In this document: piece by piece, positions 7,845-17,249 of the stretch
Position numbering within the stretch: the first letter of the stretch is position 1
Layout: every line of letters starts with the position of its first letter
Origin: UBA11574 sp963752565
GTDB taxonomy: Bacteria; Desulfobacterota; Desulfobacteria; Desulfobacterales; UBA11574
NCBI GenBank assembly: GCA_963752565.1
Contig: CAVVZC010000004.1
Coordinates: forward strand, 1-64,000
DNA: 64,000 nt
Reading direction: 5' to 3'
Program-made: the position numbers and the translations under genes
The notes under the pieces: model-generated
The model's input: the letters and a program-made list of their open reading frames with translations, nothing else
Told to the model about the DNA's origin: nothing
The model's database searches: none

Positions 7845-10355
7845 TCAAAAATTCCGGGTAGTGGCGGCGTACTTTCGTTTCAATAGCAACGTATTCCCGG
7901 TAACGCTCAAGCTGCTCAAGAGCATGGCACACACTGCAACCAGGGGCGTCAACAACCCGCTCATGGCAATGGGGATGCTGATGATGTTGTACAAAAATGA
8001 AAACACAAAATTTTGATGAATCTTTTGGTTCACCATTTTTGCCAGATCGAAAAATTCGAGGATCTGGCCGGGATTTCCCTGCATCAGTGTAATATCCGCC
8101 GCCTCTTTCCCCAGATGGCTTCCGGAAAAAACGGCCATTGCCAGATCCGCCTGAACAAGGGCCGGCGCATCATTGATACCATCGCCCACCATGGCCACTT
8201 TTTTCCCGTTTCCCTGAAGGTTTTGGACAAAAACAGCCTTGTCTAAAGGCGTCCGACTTCCATGGGCAGCTCGTATGCCCAACACGTCTCCGATGGCCCG
8301 GGTGGTTTGATTCCCATCTCCGGAAACAAGTGCAATGTCGTAGCCTCTGTTCTGTAATGTTTCAACGGTGTTGACCGCCGTATCTTTGAGCGTATCTCCA
8401 AACGTAAAAACCGCGCACAATTGATCACCATAACTCATGTAGACTTTAGATTGCAAGGCCCCATCTTTTTGTCCGGCTTCCAAAACACGTAAGGGTGATG
8501 TCAGGTTCTTTTCAACAAAATCTTTGGATCCGATTCTGATTTCTTTTTCATTAAGCTTTCCGGATACGCCGTTTTGATGATTACGGACGAATTCAAGTGA
8601 CGATTCGAGCGGTGCAGCCCTTTCGGCGTATCTTAAGATTTCCGCTGCAATATAGTGGTCCGAATGTTTTTCCAGAGCAGCGGCCAGGGAAAACATCTGA
8701 TCTTTTAAAAAAGGCGCTTTGGCACACACGTCAAGTAATGTCCAGTCCCCTTGGGTCAGAGTGCCGGTTTTGTCGAAGACAACGGAATTTATTGTTTGGG
8801 CCTGTTCAAAAGCCGTGAAATCCCGAACCAGGATCCCTTTGTTTCCGGCCAAAGAAATTCCGGCAACCCGTGCCATGGGGATAGCGATACCCAGGGCACA
8901 CGGACATGCAATCACCATGACCGTAACAGATCTGATGAGGGCATTTTCAAATGAAAGCCCTGAAAACCGGCAGACCAAACCGGTTGCCACCGAAAGGATG
9001 AGAATCAACGGTACGAAAATTCGGAGAATCCGATCGGTTTTGCCTTCCAAAGGAATCTGTTGCCCCAGGGCACGTTCAATAATTGAAATCATCTGTCCCA
9101 GGGTCGATTCATCTCCCACACCTTCGGCCCTGACTTTCAAGACCCCTTGGATTATCCGGGTTCCGCTTTTGATGCGGTTCCCAGCTTTGATTTGGACGGG
9201 CAGGGCTTCTCCGGTCAGGGACGATTCATCCATCGATCCCGATCCCTCGATCACACGCCCGTCAGCAGGGATGATTTCCCCTTCTTGGGCCACGAAAATG
9301 TCTCCCTTGCGGAGCACTTTTGCGGAAACATAGCGGCCGCGGGGGAATGCATCGCTGATGATTTTGACTTTGGTGGGTCGGAGCGAAAAAAAATTGCCAA
9401 GGTCTTCCTGAACACTGTCTTTGGCTTTTCTTTCAATGGTCTTTCCCAGCAGGGTTAGGGTAATCAGCATGGCGGACGTGTCGAAATAGAGATGAATGCT
9501 TCCGGAAAATAGATTAAAGGTGCTGTAAAAAAAAGCGCTGAACGCCCCTAACGTGATCAGGGTTTCCATGCCAAAGGCTGCAGATTTAAGGCCGGCCCAG
9601 GCCTTTCGATAGATCTTGAAACCGCCGTAAAATAAAACAACGCCGGCCAAAACAAAAATGGGCGCAGAGATTTTATAAACGGTGTCTTTGGTCAACTCGG
9701 TCAAAAAGCCGGCGTAGAGGGCAAAGGAGAGCATCATGACATTGGCGGTAAGAAATGCAGAAACACCAAATCGAACGAAGTCCTTTTTTGTTTCAGCGGC
9801 TTCGTCGTCTTCTTCAGGCACCATCGCCCGGTATCCCAGCCGGCCGATGGTCTGAATGATCTCATCCGGGGACGTTTGAATCGGGTTGTATTCACAACTG
9901 ACGCGATCGGTTGAAAAATTACAGGATGACTGCACAACACCGGAATGTTTTTTGAGGGCGGCTTCGATTACCCAGGCGCAGGCCGGACACCACATATCAC
10001 TGACCTTCAGATAAATGGTGAGTCTTTCTGAGGTACCTTGGTTCTCCCACTCGCTTGACGGCTCGGCATCCGGTTGAAGGGAAGAAAAAAGGGGCTTTGC
10101 AGCATCTTTTGAAAGGCGCTCTTTGAGATCCGATTCCGATTCAGGGATAATTCCCATTTCCCGGCATTTTTTGAAAAGCTCAGTTTCTTTAAACTGTACG
10201 GGGTCCTGAGAATCAGCAGCCTCCATAAGCATAATAAAAACCTGGCGGCAGCCGATGCAGCAGAAAGAAAATTCCCGGTTGCCTGACGTCCATTTCACCG
10301 TGCCGTATCTTAAGGAAAGGCCGCAAAGGTCGCAGGAAGCAGCAGAAAAATTCAT
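7845..10355 (-). CDS. ccoI: Copper-transporting P1B-type ATPase, CcoI/FixI-like
   Basis: Membrane ATPase that supplies copper for oxidase assembly. The N-terminal Cys-rich metal domain (CDLCGLSLRYG ... FCCIGCRQVF) is typical of CcoI. It is followed by an HMA domain with MWCPACAW near residue 120, about eight membrane spans, the TGE motif in SSLTGEALPV, the metal site CPCALGIAIP, phosphorylation site DKTGTLT and hinge GDGINDAPAL. Length 836 residues is normal. It is the last gene of the respiratory operon, one base after the actE-like gene, and CcoI proteins are known for cbb3 oxidase maturation, matching ccoN upstream. Confidence 0.93.
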   Translation of the reverse strand: MNFSAASCDLCGLSLRYGTVKWTSGNREFSFCCIGCRQVFIMLMEAADSQDPVQFKETELFKKCREMGIIPESESDLKERLSKDAAKPLFSSLQPDAEPSSEWENQGTSERLTIYLKVSDMWCPACAWVIEAALKKHSGVVQSSCNFSTDRVSCEYNPIQTSPDEIIQTIGRLGYRAMVPEEDDEAAETKKDFVRFGVSAFLTANVMMLSFALYAGFLTELTKDTVYKISAPIFVLAGVVLFYGGFKIYRKAWAGLKSAAFGMETLITLGAFSAFFYSTFNLFSGSIHLYFDTSAMLITLTLLGKTIERKAKDSVQEDLGNFFSLRPTKVKIISDAFPRGRYVSAKVLRKGDIFVAQEGEIIPADGRVIEGSGSMDESSLTGEALPVQIKAGNRIKSGTRIIQGVLKVRAEGVGDESTLGQMISIIERALGQQIPLEGKTDRILRIFVPLILILSVATGLVCRFSGLSFENALIRSVTVMVIACPCALGIAIPMARVAGISLAGNKGILVRDFTAFEQAQTINSVVFDKTGTLTQGDWTLLDVCAKAPFLKDQMFSLAAALEKHSDHYIAAEILRYAERAAPLESSLEFVRNHQNGVSGKLNEKEIRIGSKDFVEKNLTSPLRVLEAGQKDGALQSKVYMSYGDQLCAVFTFGDTLKDTAVNTVETLQNRGYDIALVSGDGNQTTRAIGDVLGIRAAHGSRTPLDKAVFVQNLQGNGKKVAMVGDGINDAPALVQADLAMAVFSGSHLGKEAADITLMQGNPGQILEFFDLAKMVNQKIHQNFVFSFLYNIISIPIAMSGLLTPLVAVCAMLLSSLSVTGNTLLLKRKYAATTRNF

Positions 10356-10356
10356 G

Positions 10357-10875
10357 TCATTTGCGAAGCCCTAGCGATTTGACGTAGGCGATAATCCGCC
10401 ACCGGTCCAAAACCTCAATGGTGGTGGCCAGTGGCGGTTGCCTGCCATCGGGAACGCCGTAGCTGATTTCTTTGAAGAAAACGCCCTGGGGAAGGGATTG
10501 AACCTTGTCGCTTCGAAGATCACCGGGAAGAGGATGAAAACTCTGCCCCACGGTCCCGTTTCCGTCATGATATTTTCCGTGGCACTGAGCGCAGTAGGTA
10601 AAATACAACGACTTCCCGGATGCAACAACCTTGGGATCGTCATTTTTTAAAGGGGATATGAGGTCTTCTCCGTTAACATTTCGATACTCTGCTTCGCCAC
10701 CGTTAAACGGCAACACGTCGGGCGCCATGATCAGCAGCTTTTGCTCGTGGGGACGGACGGCAGGGGTTTCCCACATGCGACCCACTTTAAGATTTGAATC
10801 ATAAAGGGTAATCACCGTATAAGCGGCTGTAAGTACAACGGCAACAAACACCCCCAGGATAACAATACGCTTCAC
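10357..10875 (-). CDS. actE: Monoheme cytochrome c, ActE-like
   Basis: A membrane-anchored c-type cytochrome, 172 residues, with one N-terminal span (IVILGVFVAVVLTAAYTVIT) and one heme site CAQCH at about residue 96-100 in the setting YCAQCHGKYHDGNGTVG. The C-terminal LDRWRIIAYVKSLG is characteristic of ActE, the small cytochrome of alternative complex III, which probably hands electrons on to the oxidase. Its place at the end of the operon, after the oxidase genes, differs from the common actABCDEF order. Confidence 0.8.
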   Translation of the reverse strand: MKRIVILGVFVAVVLTAAYTVITLYDSNLKVGRMWETPAVRPHEQKLLIMAPDVLPFNGGEAEYRNVNGEDLISPLKNDDPKVVASGKSLYFTYCAQCHGKYHDGNGTVGQSFHPLPGDLRSDKVQSLPQGVFFKEISYGVPDGRQPPLATTIEVLDRWRIIAYVKSLGLRK

Positions 10876-11106
10876 CTATTCCCCCTTTGCCCCTTTAACG
10901 TGCTGAGGATATGGTAATGGCTCATAAATCGCATAAGGGGATTCTCCGGGGACATCTCGGACTGGTCGAAAATCCCAATCCGGCTGACCCCGGTCGCCAA
11001 CGATAAAAAACGACAGCGCACCTTTGAAGAGAATCAGCAACAGCAACAGAATGATGACCAACCAAGTCGTTCCAACCGAGCCTTTTTTTTCAGCATGTGT
11101 TTCCAT
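10876..11106 (-). CDS. Single-span membrane protein of the oxidase operon
   Basis: A 76-residue protein with one transmembrane segment (TTWLVIILLLLLILFKGALSFFIVG) and a short C-terminal domain rich in Pro and Tyr outside the membrane. It begins 1 base after the preceding gene and ends next to actE, so it is certainly co-transcribed. It may be a small oxidase or ACIII subunit. No family recognised. Confidence 0.65.
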   Translation of the reverse strand: METHAEKKGSVGTTWLVIILLLLLILFKGALSFFIVGDRGQPDWDFRPVRDVPGESPYAIYEPLPYPQHVKGAKGE

Positions 11107-11107
11107 G

Positions 11108-11383
11108 TCAAATCTTAATCCCCAATAAACCGATCATGAGAATGTAAGCAAATCCCCAGATGATCGTTCCGATGATGATGAGCAAAACTATGAGCGGAAA
11201 GGGCGAATTACGCTCCTCTATACCCTGAGGATAACGATGCGTAATCCGGGTAAGTTTCTCTTCAGAATTCTCGTCATGGAAATAACTGAGTTTCAATGCA
11301 AGGAAAATCAACAATAGGGTGATGAATGCCGGAAAGATATACAATACAAAGTGTTGGAAGTTCAATAACTCAAAATAACGCAT
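11108..11383 (-). CDS. Two-span membrane protein resembling the CcoP N-terminus
   Basis: 91 residues with spans at about 12-30 and 66-88. The middle has GIEERNSPFPLIVLLIIIG, which resembles the segment before the second helix in FixP/CcoP N-terminal domains. There is no heme motif, so if it derives from CcoP the cytochrome domains are elsewhere, in the fused diheme protein upstream. Inference from pattern only. Confidence 0.55.
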   Translation of the reverse strand: MRYFELLNFQHFVLYIFPAFITLLLIFLALKLSYFHDENSEEKLTRITHRYPQGIEERNSPFPLIVLLIIIGTIIWGFAYILMIGLLGIKI

Positions 11384-11459
11384 GACATTTCACCATAACC
11401 ATCAGCGGTGTTCATCAACAATGTGCAAAGCGACAAAGACGACTGATGTCAGAAGTTGC

Positions 11460-11732
11460 TTAACCTTTTACCATCGAAGATTTAATGATCACAAAAAGAA
11501 CAAAGACGGCACTTGCCAGCAAACCCGAGCCGACAATAAAAAGCAAAACATATGCTCCTAAACGCCCGGACTTAGATTTTCTGGCCGGTTCTTCTTCGAC
11601 TTCTCCATAAAGCGGGAGAAAGCGGGCTCTTTGTTGATCTTTAAATTGACCGCTTTTCAGTGCCCATAGAAAAACCAATATACTGATAATTAAACCTGCC
11701 GCCATATATGATACAAAATATGGAAAATACAT
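11460..11732 (-). CDS. CcoS-like small membrane protein
   Basis: 90 residues with two predicted spans. The first is followed by FLWALKSGQFKDQQ, matching the WALRSGQFDD motif of CcoS, which helps insert heme and copper into cbb3 oxidases. Classical CcoS has one span, so the extra C-terminal helix is unusual. It lies between the CcoO/P-like gene and two other small membrane genes. Confidence 0.6.
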   Translation of the reverse strand: MYFPYFVSYMAAGLIISILVFLWALKSGQFKDQQRARFLPLYGEVEEEPARKSKSGRLGAYVLLFIVGSGLLASAVFVLFVIIKSSMVKG

Positions 11733-11893
11733 GATTAAAATGTCAAATTAAAACGCTCAAAGTTCAAATCAAATTCAAATGCATAAAGACAAATACTTTA
11801 TTTTGCTTTTCGGGAAGTATTTATTATTGTAGAGAAAATTAATGTCAGTTCCTGTGCCTCCTGCCAAAGATTTTTGCATTCTGTTTTTTCTAT

Positions 11894-12832
11894 CTACGGT
11901 TCCCACGCCGCATCGATCCCTTTGGGCTCGGTATCGGCATCGGTCTGATTGATGAAATACACCGCCACATAATTGCCCACATCCCAGATCTTTTCCGACT
12001 CCAGTTCCCGTTTGAAATAGGGCATTGCTGATCCGGTAATGCCGTTCATAAGCTGATAGTAGATGATTCCCCCTGAAATTTCTCTTCCCTTTAATATCGT
12101 AAAATTCAGGGGCGGTGGATACAGATACGGCTGAGCCGGACCCATACCGTCACCAATGGGGCTGTGACATCCCAGACAAAAGTCTTGATAGATTTTGTGT
12201 CCTCGTGCCAGACCCGCCGGTGTGGTTGGATAGGGGTTCGGAATATTACGCCACCCCTCAGGAACATTTTCCGCCAGCCATTTGACATTGTGCTCCGGTC
12301 CGGCCTCATAGGCCTTTGTCACCTGTTTCTTCCAATAGCGTTGTCGTTGCATACGCTTATCGGCGGCCTTCATTCCGAGGCTTTGGATGTAGGTAGTCAA
12401 GGCCTTAATTTTTTTCATACCCAGCCATTCAAACGGTGGCATAATCGAATTCGTACGGGTATACCGGGGATTGATGAAGTGGGCGATGTGCCAGTCGTCC
12501 GGATGTTCGCCGCCTTCCTGGGAAAGATCCACACCCGTGCGGGCTGACCCCAGCGCAATCGGCTCATCATTGATATAATCCCCGGCTTGCGCGATCCGTT
12601 CCGCGCCGTGCCCCCAGTCAATGGTTCGAATCGACTGGCTATGACAGTAGACGCATCCATTGGCCAGATAAATCAACCGGCCGTCTTCCTCTTGGGCGGT
12701 TCTCGACCTGAAGATTTCCGAAGGGGTCATCTCCCGATTGGCATAGGGCCATAAAACCACGACAAAAGTCACCGCTGCAAGGATGAGCAACGACCCTATA
12801 ATTACAGCTTTTGGTGTCATTTTCTGGCTCAT
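11894..12832 (-). CDS. Diheme cytochrome c, CcoO-like domain fused to a second cytochrome c
   Basis: Electron-entry subunit of a cbb3-type oxidase, 312 residues. An N-terminal anchor helix (AVIIGSLLILAAVTFVVVLWPY) is followed by a CcoO-type domain with heme site CVYCH near residue 60 and MPPFEWLG (Met ligand region). A second class I domain has CLGCH near residue 222 with SAMPYF as the likely Met ligand region. In classical cbb3 enzymes these are split between CcoO and CcoP, so here one polypeptide may do both jobs. Its start overlaps ccoN by 4 bases, implying coupled translation. Confidence 0.85.
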   Translation of the reverse strand: MSQKMTPKAVIIGSLLILAAVTFVVVLWPYANREMTPSEIFRSRTAQEEDGRLIYLANGCVYCHSQSIRTIDWGHGAERIAQAGDYINDEPIALGSARTGVDLSQEGGEHPDDWHIAHFINPRYTRTNSIMPPFEWLGMKKIKALTTYIQSLGMKAADKRMQRQRYWKKQVTKAYEAGPEHNVKWLAENVPEGWRNIPNPYPTTPAGLARGHKIYQDFCLGCHSPIGDGMGPAQPYLYPPPLNFTILKGREISGGIIYYQLMNGITGSAMPYFKRELESEKIWDVGNYVAVYFINQTDADTEPKGIDAAWEP

Positions 12833-14199
12833 GCTTTTGCTCCAGGGTTGAAAAAGATGGTTCTTAAGATATTATACAACCCGATATATGCGCCCCCTGC
12901 GATCAAAAACCCGATGGCCACCCGAAGGATATAATATATTTGAATTTCCGGCAAAACCCGATATACCGTCTCGCCGTTAAGCCAGGCATTACCCTGAATT
13001 AATCCCACAATCGTCAAGACAATGGTAAAGCCTCCAGAGCCGATGAGTACCAGCCAGTATTGCAAATCGACCAGAAATGGACTGTAAATAGGCTTTCCTG
13101 AAATTTTCGGCAACACATAATACAGTCCGCCGAGGGCCGTCATGCCGGCAAAACCGAGGACTCCGAGATGGGCATGGCCGACCACCCAGTTGTTAAAATG
13201 TGTGACCCGCTGAACCTGCGGCAATGCCATCATCGACCCCTGAATATTGACAAAAAAATAGAAAACCGTGCCGGCAAACACGAACTTTGCAGCCACATCA
13301 GCATGAATTTCACCGAGCTTTCCCTTTGCGGTATACCAGATGTTGATGAGGAATACCATGACCGGAATAACCATCGCCACACTGTCAACGATGGAAATAA
13401 CTTTTAACCATGTGGGCACCGGAACCTGCAGCAGATGATGGGTGCCGATGTGTGTATATACCACAAGCAAACCCCAAAATCCGATCAAGGAAAGAGTATG
13501 ACTGTAAAGCGGATTACGCGTTACCCTGGGAATAACATAATATGCAACGCCAAGCGAAAGCGGGGTTAGCAAAAGTCCGAAGATGTTATGTCCGTAGAAC
13601 CAGAGGATGATCGCATCCGGGATACCGACCAGTGCACCGGTATCGGGTTTCCATATGATATTGCCGATACAGTAGGTGGTTCCCGTCAACACCACGGCTG
13701 CCAGGGCGTACCAGATGGAAACATAGAGCGTGGGTTCTTTGCGGGAGCGTATCGTCATCGCCAGATTGATGATAACCAGGACAAAATTAACCACAATCAA
13801 CATGTCAACGGGCCAGATCAGTTCAGCATATTCCCTCCCCTGAGTGTATCCGGCCGATAACGCGGCGATGCCAAAGGCAAGGGTGATATTCCACAATATT
13901 GCGTTATAAACGCCTAGTTTCTGACTGAAAAGCCGGGTCCTGCACAGCTTGGGCACATAGTGAAGGGCGGCGGCCAGCAATCCTGGCGTGACAAAACCGA
14001 AAAGTACCAAATTTACATGAATGGGTCTGATCCTGCCGAATTGAAGCCATCCGATGTTGGCCATAAAATCAGGCGCAATCAGATAACCGGCTGCAATCAT
14101 TCCAAAGGACGTGGCGAATGCAAACCAAAACGCTGACGTCAGGGCAAAAGCAAGGGCAGCCTTATTGATTTCCTGATTCATGCTGGTGTTTAATTCCAT
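12829..14199 (-). CDS. ccoN: cbb3-type cytochrome c oxidase catalytic subunit I
   Basis: Heme-copper oxygen reductase core with about 12 membrane helices, 456 residues. Visible ligands are the His of RPIHVNLVLFGF (low-spin heme), WFYGHNIFG (CuB His), THIGTHHLL (paired CuB His) and NWVVGHAHLG (heme ligands). It lacks the long extensions of some CcoN proteins. It lies directly downstream of actA, so quinol oxidation by alternative complex III and oxygen reduction are encoded as one unit. Regulation is not evident. Confidence 0.92.
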   Translation of the reverse strand: MELNTSMNQEINKAALAFALTSAFWFAFATSFGMIAAGYLIAPDFMANIGWLQFGRIRPIHVNLVLFGFVTPGLLAAALHYVPKLCRTRLFSQKLGVYNAILWNITLAFGIAALSAGYTQGREYAELIWPVDMLIVVNFVLVIINLAMTIRSRKEPTLYVSIWYALAAVVLTGTTYCIGNIIWKPDTGALVGIPDAIILWFYGHNIFGLLLTPLSLGVAYYVIPRVTRNPLYSHTLSLIGFWGLLVVYTHIGTHHLLQVPVPTWLKVISIVDSVAMVIPVMVFLINIWYTAKGKLGEIHADVAAKFVFAGTVFYFFVNIQGSMMALPQVQRVTHFNNWVVGHAHLGVLGFAGMTALGGLYYVLPKISGKPIYSPFLVDLQYWLVLIGSGGFTIVLTIVGLIQGNAWLNGETVYRVLPEIQIYYILRVAIGFLIAGGAYIGLYNILRTIFFNPGAKA

Positions 14200-14272
14200 A
14201 GGCCAAATTTTCCTTTATCTCAATTCCTTTCAAATGTTGCATATATTAATACTCCGGTTTGCCTGACTGCGT

Positions 14273-14905
14273 TTAGCTGTGACACGCCAACCAGCACCCC
14301 AAGTTTGCATTGTTCTTTTTGTGACATTCGACACAGAACCCCATTTTGAATCGTTTTGCTGGAATCCGGTCCATGGTCTCAATCTGTCCATGACATTTTG
14401 CGCATTCGACTTCCTTTTTGATGTGTCGCTCGTGGTTAAACAGAACATGTTCCGGAACATAGAAAACTTTTTTCCATGGTGTCGGGGTTTGGGTGTTAAA
14501 ATATTCGTGTTCCTTTTGAATCCACGGATGATTGGCAATGATATAATTGTGACAATAGAGGCATTTTTCAACCGGCGGTAACCCCGGATGGATCGATCGG
14601 CCTACATACGGGTGACAGAATTGGCACTGAATCGCCTTGACACCGGAATGGACCCGGTGACTGAAAGGAATGGGTTGTTCAGGGCCGATATTTGTCGCCG
14701 GCGAGGCATAGAAAAAATACAAAAAGCCGAGCACCAGGAAAACAATGAGCCCGGTCCAGAACACCGCAGCCGTGTTCTTTGCCAGCAACAAAATAAAGTT
14801 TCCCACAGCGGCAATAAATTTCATGGGTCGTCCCCGGGTGCCGATCATCACGGCCAAAACCAGGACCGTTGCCAGTGCAAGGGAGGTAATCAGAATTTCC
14901 ATCAC
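14273..14905 (-). CDS. actA: Multiheme cytochrome c subunit of alternative complex III
   Basis: Membrane-anchored cytochrome, 210 residues, with N-terminal hydrophobic segments to about residue 70. Four classical heme sites follow: CQFCH, CLYCH, CAKCH and CVECH. At the C-terminus, where a fifth CxxCH is expected in pentaheme ActA, the sequence is CWLACHS, i.e. CX3CH, with the stop right after. His residues such as FSHRVHSG and FNHERHIK are likely distal ligands. It overlaps actF by 4 bases. Confidence 0.85.
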   Translation of the reverse strand: MMEILITSLALATVLVLAVMIGTRGRPMKFIAAVGNFILLLAKNTAAVFWTGLIVFLVLGFLYFFYASPATNIGPEQPIPFSHRVHSGVKAIQCQFCHPYVGRSIHPGLPPVEKCLYCHNYIIANHPWIQKEHEYFNTQTPTPWKKVFYVPEHVLFNHERHIKKEVECAKCHGQIETMDRIPAKRFKMGFCVECHKKNNANLGCWLACHS

Positions 14906-16125
14906 TTCACCTCCCTGGTTTCACCCCGAAGAAGTTCGGGAAACAGATTCAGAAAGTACATCACCGCCAATGAGATGAGGCCTAGAAATCCCAAAAAAAT
15001 CAGCCCGTCACTCAGCCCCAGTGGAAGTGCGGATACATGGGGATTTAATGCCGGACCAATGAGCAAAAAATGCTCCAGAAAAATTCCCATGATAACAACA
15101 GTACAAAGGACACTCATAAACTGGGGTTTTGTTTTGATCTTTTTGTTTAGCAGAATGATGAACGGGAGGATAAAACAGATGATAAAAACAAACCAGGCCA
15201 GAGAATTCCAGGGCGGCGTCATGGTTCGTTCAATAAGGTAGGCGGTTTCTTCGGAAATATTGCCGTACCATATCACCACCAAATGGACGTAGAAAAAGTC
15301 CCCCCAGAGCAGACAAAAGGCAAAAAAGAGTTTGCCGATATCATGGAAGTCCGACGGTTTCAGCTTGAATTGAATTGCCGGATTGAGATGCAGTATGGAG
15401 GCCAGGATTATGAGACCCCCCAGACCGATATAAAATGCCTTGACAAAAGTATAGGCGCCAAACAGCGTAGAATACCAGTGAGGATCCATGCTCATCACCA
15501 AATCGAAGCCGATCAGTGACAGGATCAGTGCAAATGCGAGTATATAAAGAATTCCAAAAATGGTCATTCGATCCCGACAACGCTGTGTATCGGAAATGCT
15601 TCGATCCCACACGCTATACAGACGCTTCCGAATTCGGCCGTGGGACACGGATCGATCCAGCTTCAGCCACAAGGCATGATAGAGATAGACAAATCCCAAT
15701 CCGTACAGAACAAGCAGCCCCACAACATCTCTGGTAAACAGAAACGGCACGTTCAACCAAACTTCTTTGCCGTGAAGATCCTGATGTATCCATGGAAAGA
15801 TATGATTTTTGCCTAAAAAAAGAATCAAAAAAAGAATAAACGAAATCGGGAAAAAAGCGACAAACGATTCTGCAAGGTTGGATAAAGGTCCGCTCCACCG
15901 GGCTTTGACGGTATGCATCACCACGGAAAACAGCAACCCGCCTTGAGCGATGGCAGACCATAACAAAAAATTGATCAGATACGCCTGCCAGGCCCTTTCA
16001 GGATGGCCACCCACAAGGCCGAAGACAAAGGTGCCAAAACCGATCACCACCAGCGCCAGGCAAATCAGAAACACCGGCTTTTTTTGAAAAACGCTTGTGT
16101 TGTTATGGGTCGATGACATATCCAT
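14902..16125 (-). CDS. actF: Alternative complex III quinol-binding subunit, NrfD/PsrC-like
   Basis: Integral membrane protein of about ten helices, 407 residues, related to NrfD and PsrC, which binds menaquinol. Markers are WQAYLINFLLWSAIAQGGLLFSVV near residue 47 and the NLAESFVAFFPISF segment that follows. ACIII has two NrfD-like subunits, ActC and ActF; this shorter one next to actA fits ActF. It is separated from the upstream dnaJ-like gene by a 300-bp repeat-containing gap, so it could have its own promoter. Confidence 0.85.
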   Translation of the reverse strand: MDMSSTHNNTSVFQKKPVFLICLALVVIGFGTFVFGLVGGHPERAWQAYLINFLLWSAIAQGGLLFSVVMHTVKARWSGPLSNLAESFVAFFPISFILFLILFLGKNHIFPWIHQDLHGKEVWLNVPFLFTRDVVGLLVLYGLGFVYLYHALWLKLDRSVSHGRIRKRLYSVWDRSISDTQRCRDRMTIFGILYILAFALILSLIGFDLVMSMDPHWYSTLFGAYTFVKAFYIGLGGLIILASILHLNPAIQFKLKPSDFHDIGKLFFAFCLLWGDFFYVHLVVIWYGNISEETAYLIERTMTPPWNSLAWFVFIICFILPFIILLNKKIKTKPQFMSVLCTVVIMGIFLEHFLLIGPALNPHVSALPLGLSDGLIFLGFLGLISLAVMYFLNLFPELLRGETREVK

Positions 16126-16189
16126 TTAGTCTTGAAAAACCTGATCCTCTGCGATAGATCAGAGACAATTGACGATGTCTGAAAAATCG

Positions 16190-16380
16190 CTGAAAGAGTT
16201 TGAAGTGAACTAAAGTTTAAAGTCAGCTAAAGTTAATGAATTCTACCAATTATATTTTAGTGACAGCGCGTTAGCGCTACCTCAACTTCCCCGATGAATA
16301 CGGGATAAATAGGCACTTATCATAGGCATTTTAGATAACTTTAGACACTTTTAACTTGTACGGTTTTAAGTAAAGCAGCC
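16190..16380. repeat. Intergenic repeat inside the respiratory operon
   Basis: Contains AGTGAACTAAAGTTTAAAG and downstream inverted matches such as TAGGCACTTATC and AACTTTAGACACT. The end motif GTGCCTA/TAGGCAC is shared with the gap at 18624-18750. No ORF of note is present in 16126-16426. Confidence 0.45.
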
Positions 16381-16426
16381 CCTTCCAGGGGTTATATCAA
16401 AGCCGGTTCCTTTGCGCCCGGATTCT

Positions 16427-16744
16427 TTACTTTGTTTTTTGCTCACTGCCCCATAACGGGCTGCGGCCGAAACGTTCAAACCACCATTCCTCTGCCGAAA
16501 GATAGTTGCTCACTTCCTCTTTCGAGAAAGAAAATTCATAGTTTTTACAGTAATCGTTGATGAGCCTGTAGGCGGCAATGATTCGGGTGGTCATTTCCTT
16601 GCAAGTCTCTTTGTCGGCTTTACACCGATCCGGATGCCATTTTTGGATCAATGCTCTGTATTGCGACTTGATATCTTTCATGGTCGCACGTTCAGGTAAA
16701 TCCAGTAATATCCGGGCTGCATTGATGTCTTCAAACAGGCCCAT
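16427..16744 (-). CDS. J-domain protein inside the ACIII operon
   Basis: A 105-residue protein that is essentially a DnaJ domain: RILLDLPERATMKDIKSQYRALIQKWHPDRC, with the HPD signature, then AYRLINDYC. It would stimulate an Hsp70-type chaperone. It overlaps actD by 14 bases and sits between actD and actF, so a dedicated role in assembling the complex is a reasonable inference. The C-terminal EEWWFERFGRSPLWG is conserved-looking but unknown. Confidence 0.8.
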   Translation of the reverse strand: MGLFEDINAARILLDLPERATMKDIKSQYRALIQKWHPDRCKADKETCKEMTTRIIAAYRLINDYCKNYEFSFSKEEVSNYLSAEEWWFERFGRSPLWGSEQKTK

Positions 16745-17249
16745 TTGAAATCACCTTTATCTCGCCGCCTTTGTTTTGAAAAAAGTGTTTAAGCCCTTCC
16801 AGATCGTCTGCTTTGCAGGACACCGTAACGCCGAAATGATGCCCTGAACAGCGGGGATCGTACTGCTCGAGCCCCTTGAATTCGGGAAGCTGCATCTGGT
16901 GGATAAGACCCACGACATTGCCGAAAATAGCAAACAAAATGGTAAACTCAAAGCCAACGATAAAAAACGGCACCAAGGAAATCACCGGTTTTCCGCTGAC
17001 AATGAGATTCCATTGAGAGGCCGTGAACGCCGCCAGAAGAAAGCCGGCAAAAAAGCCGGTAATGCCGCCGGCCAGGGTGAAATAGCCCACCTTGCTCTTT
17101 TTCAATTCTAAAGCATCGGCTATTTTATGGCTGGGAATCGGGCTGTGCACGCGATGCATCGTCCAGGACGAATCCTTGATATCCCTGATGGCGGTGATGG
17201 CTTGATTTTCATCCGTGAACAGGCCCATGACCCGATATTCAGCCGACAT
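16731..17249 (-). CDS. actD: Alternative complex III subunit ActD (DUF3341)
   Basis: 172 residues. The N-terminal soluble part YRVMGLFTDENQAITAI resembles ActD, followed by two membrane helices (about 55-78 and 93-117) and a C-terminal soluble tail. Known ACIII structures place ActD beside ActC as a membrane subunit without cofactors. AAGGAG lies just upstream of the start. It overlaps actC by 11 bases. Confidence 0.85.
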   Translation of the reverse strand: MSAEYRVMGLFTDENQAITAIRDIKDSSWTMHRVHSPIPSHKIADALELKKSKVGYFTLAGGITGFFAGFLLAAFTASQWNLIVSGKPVISLVPFFIVGFEFTILFAIFGNVVGLIHQMQLPEFKGLEQYDPRCSGHHFGVTVSCKADDLEGLKHFFQNKGGEIKVISNGPV

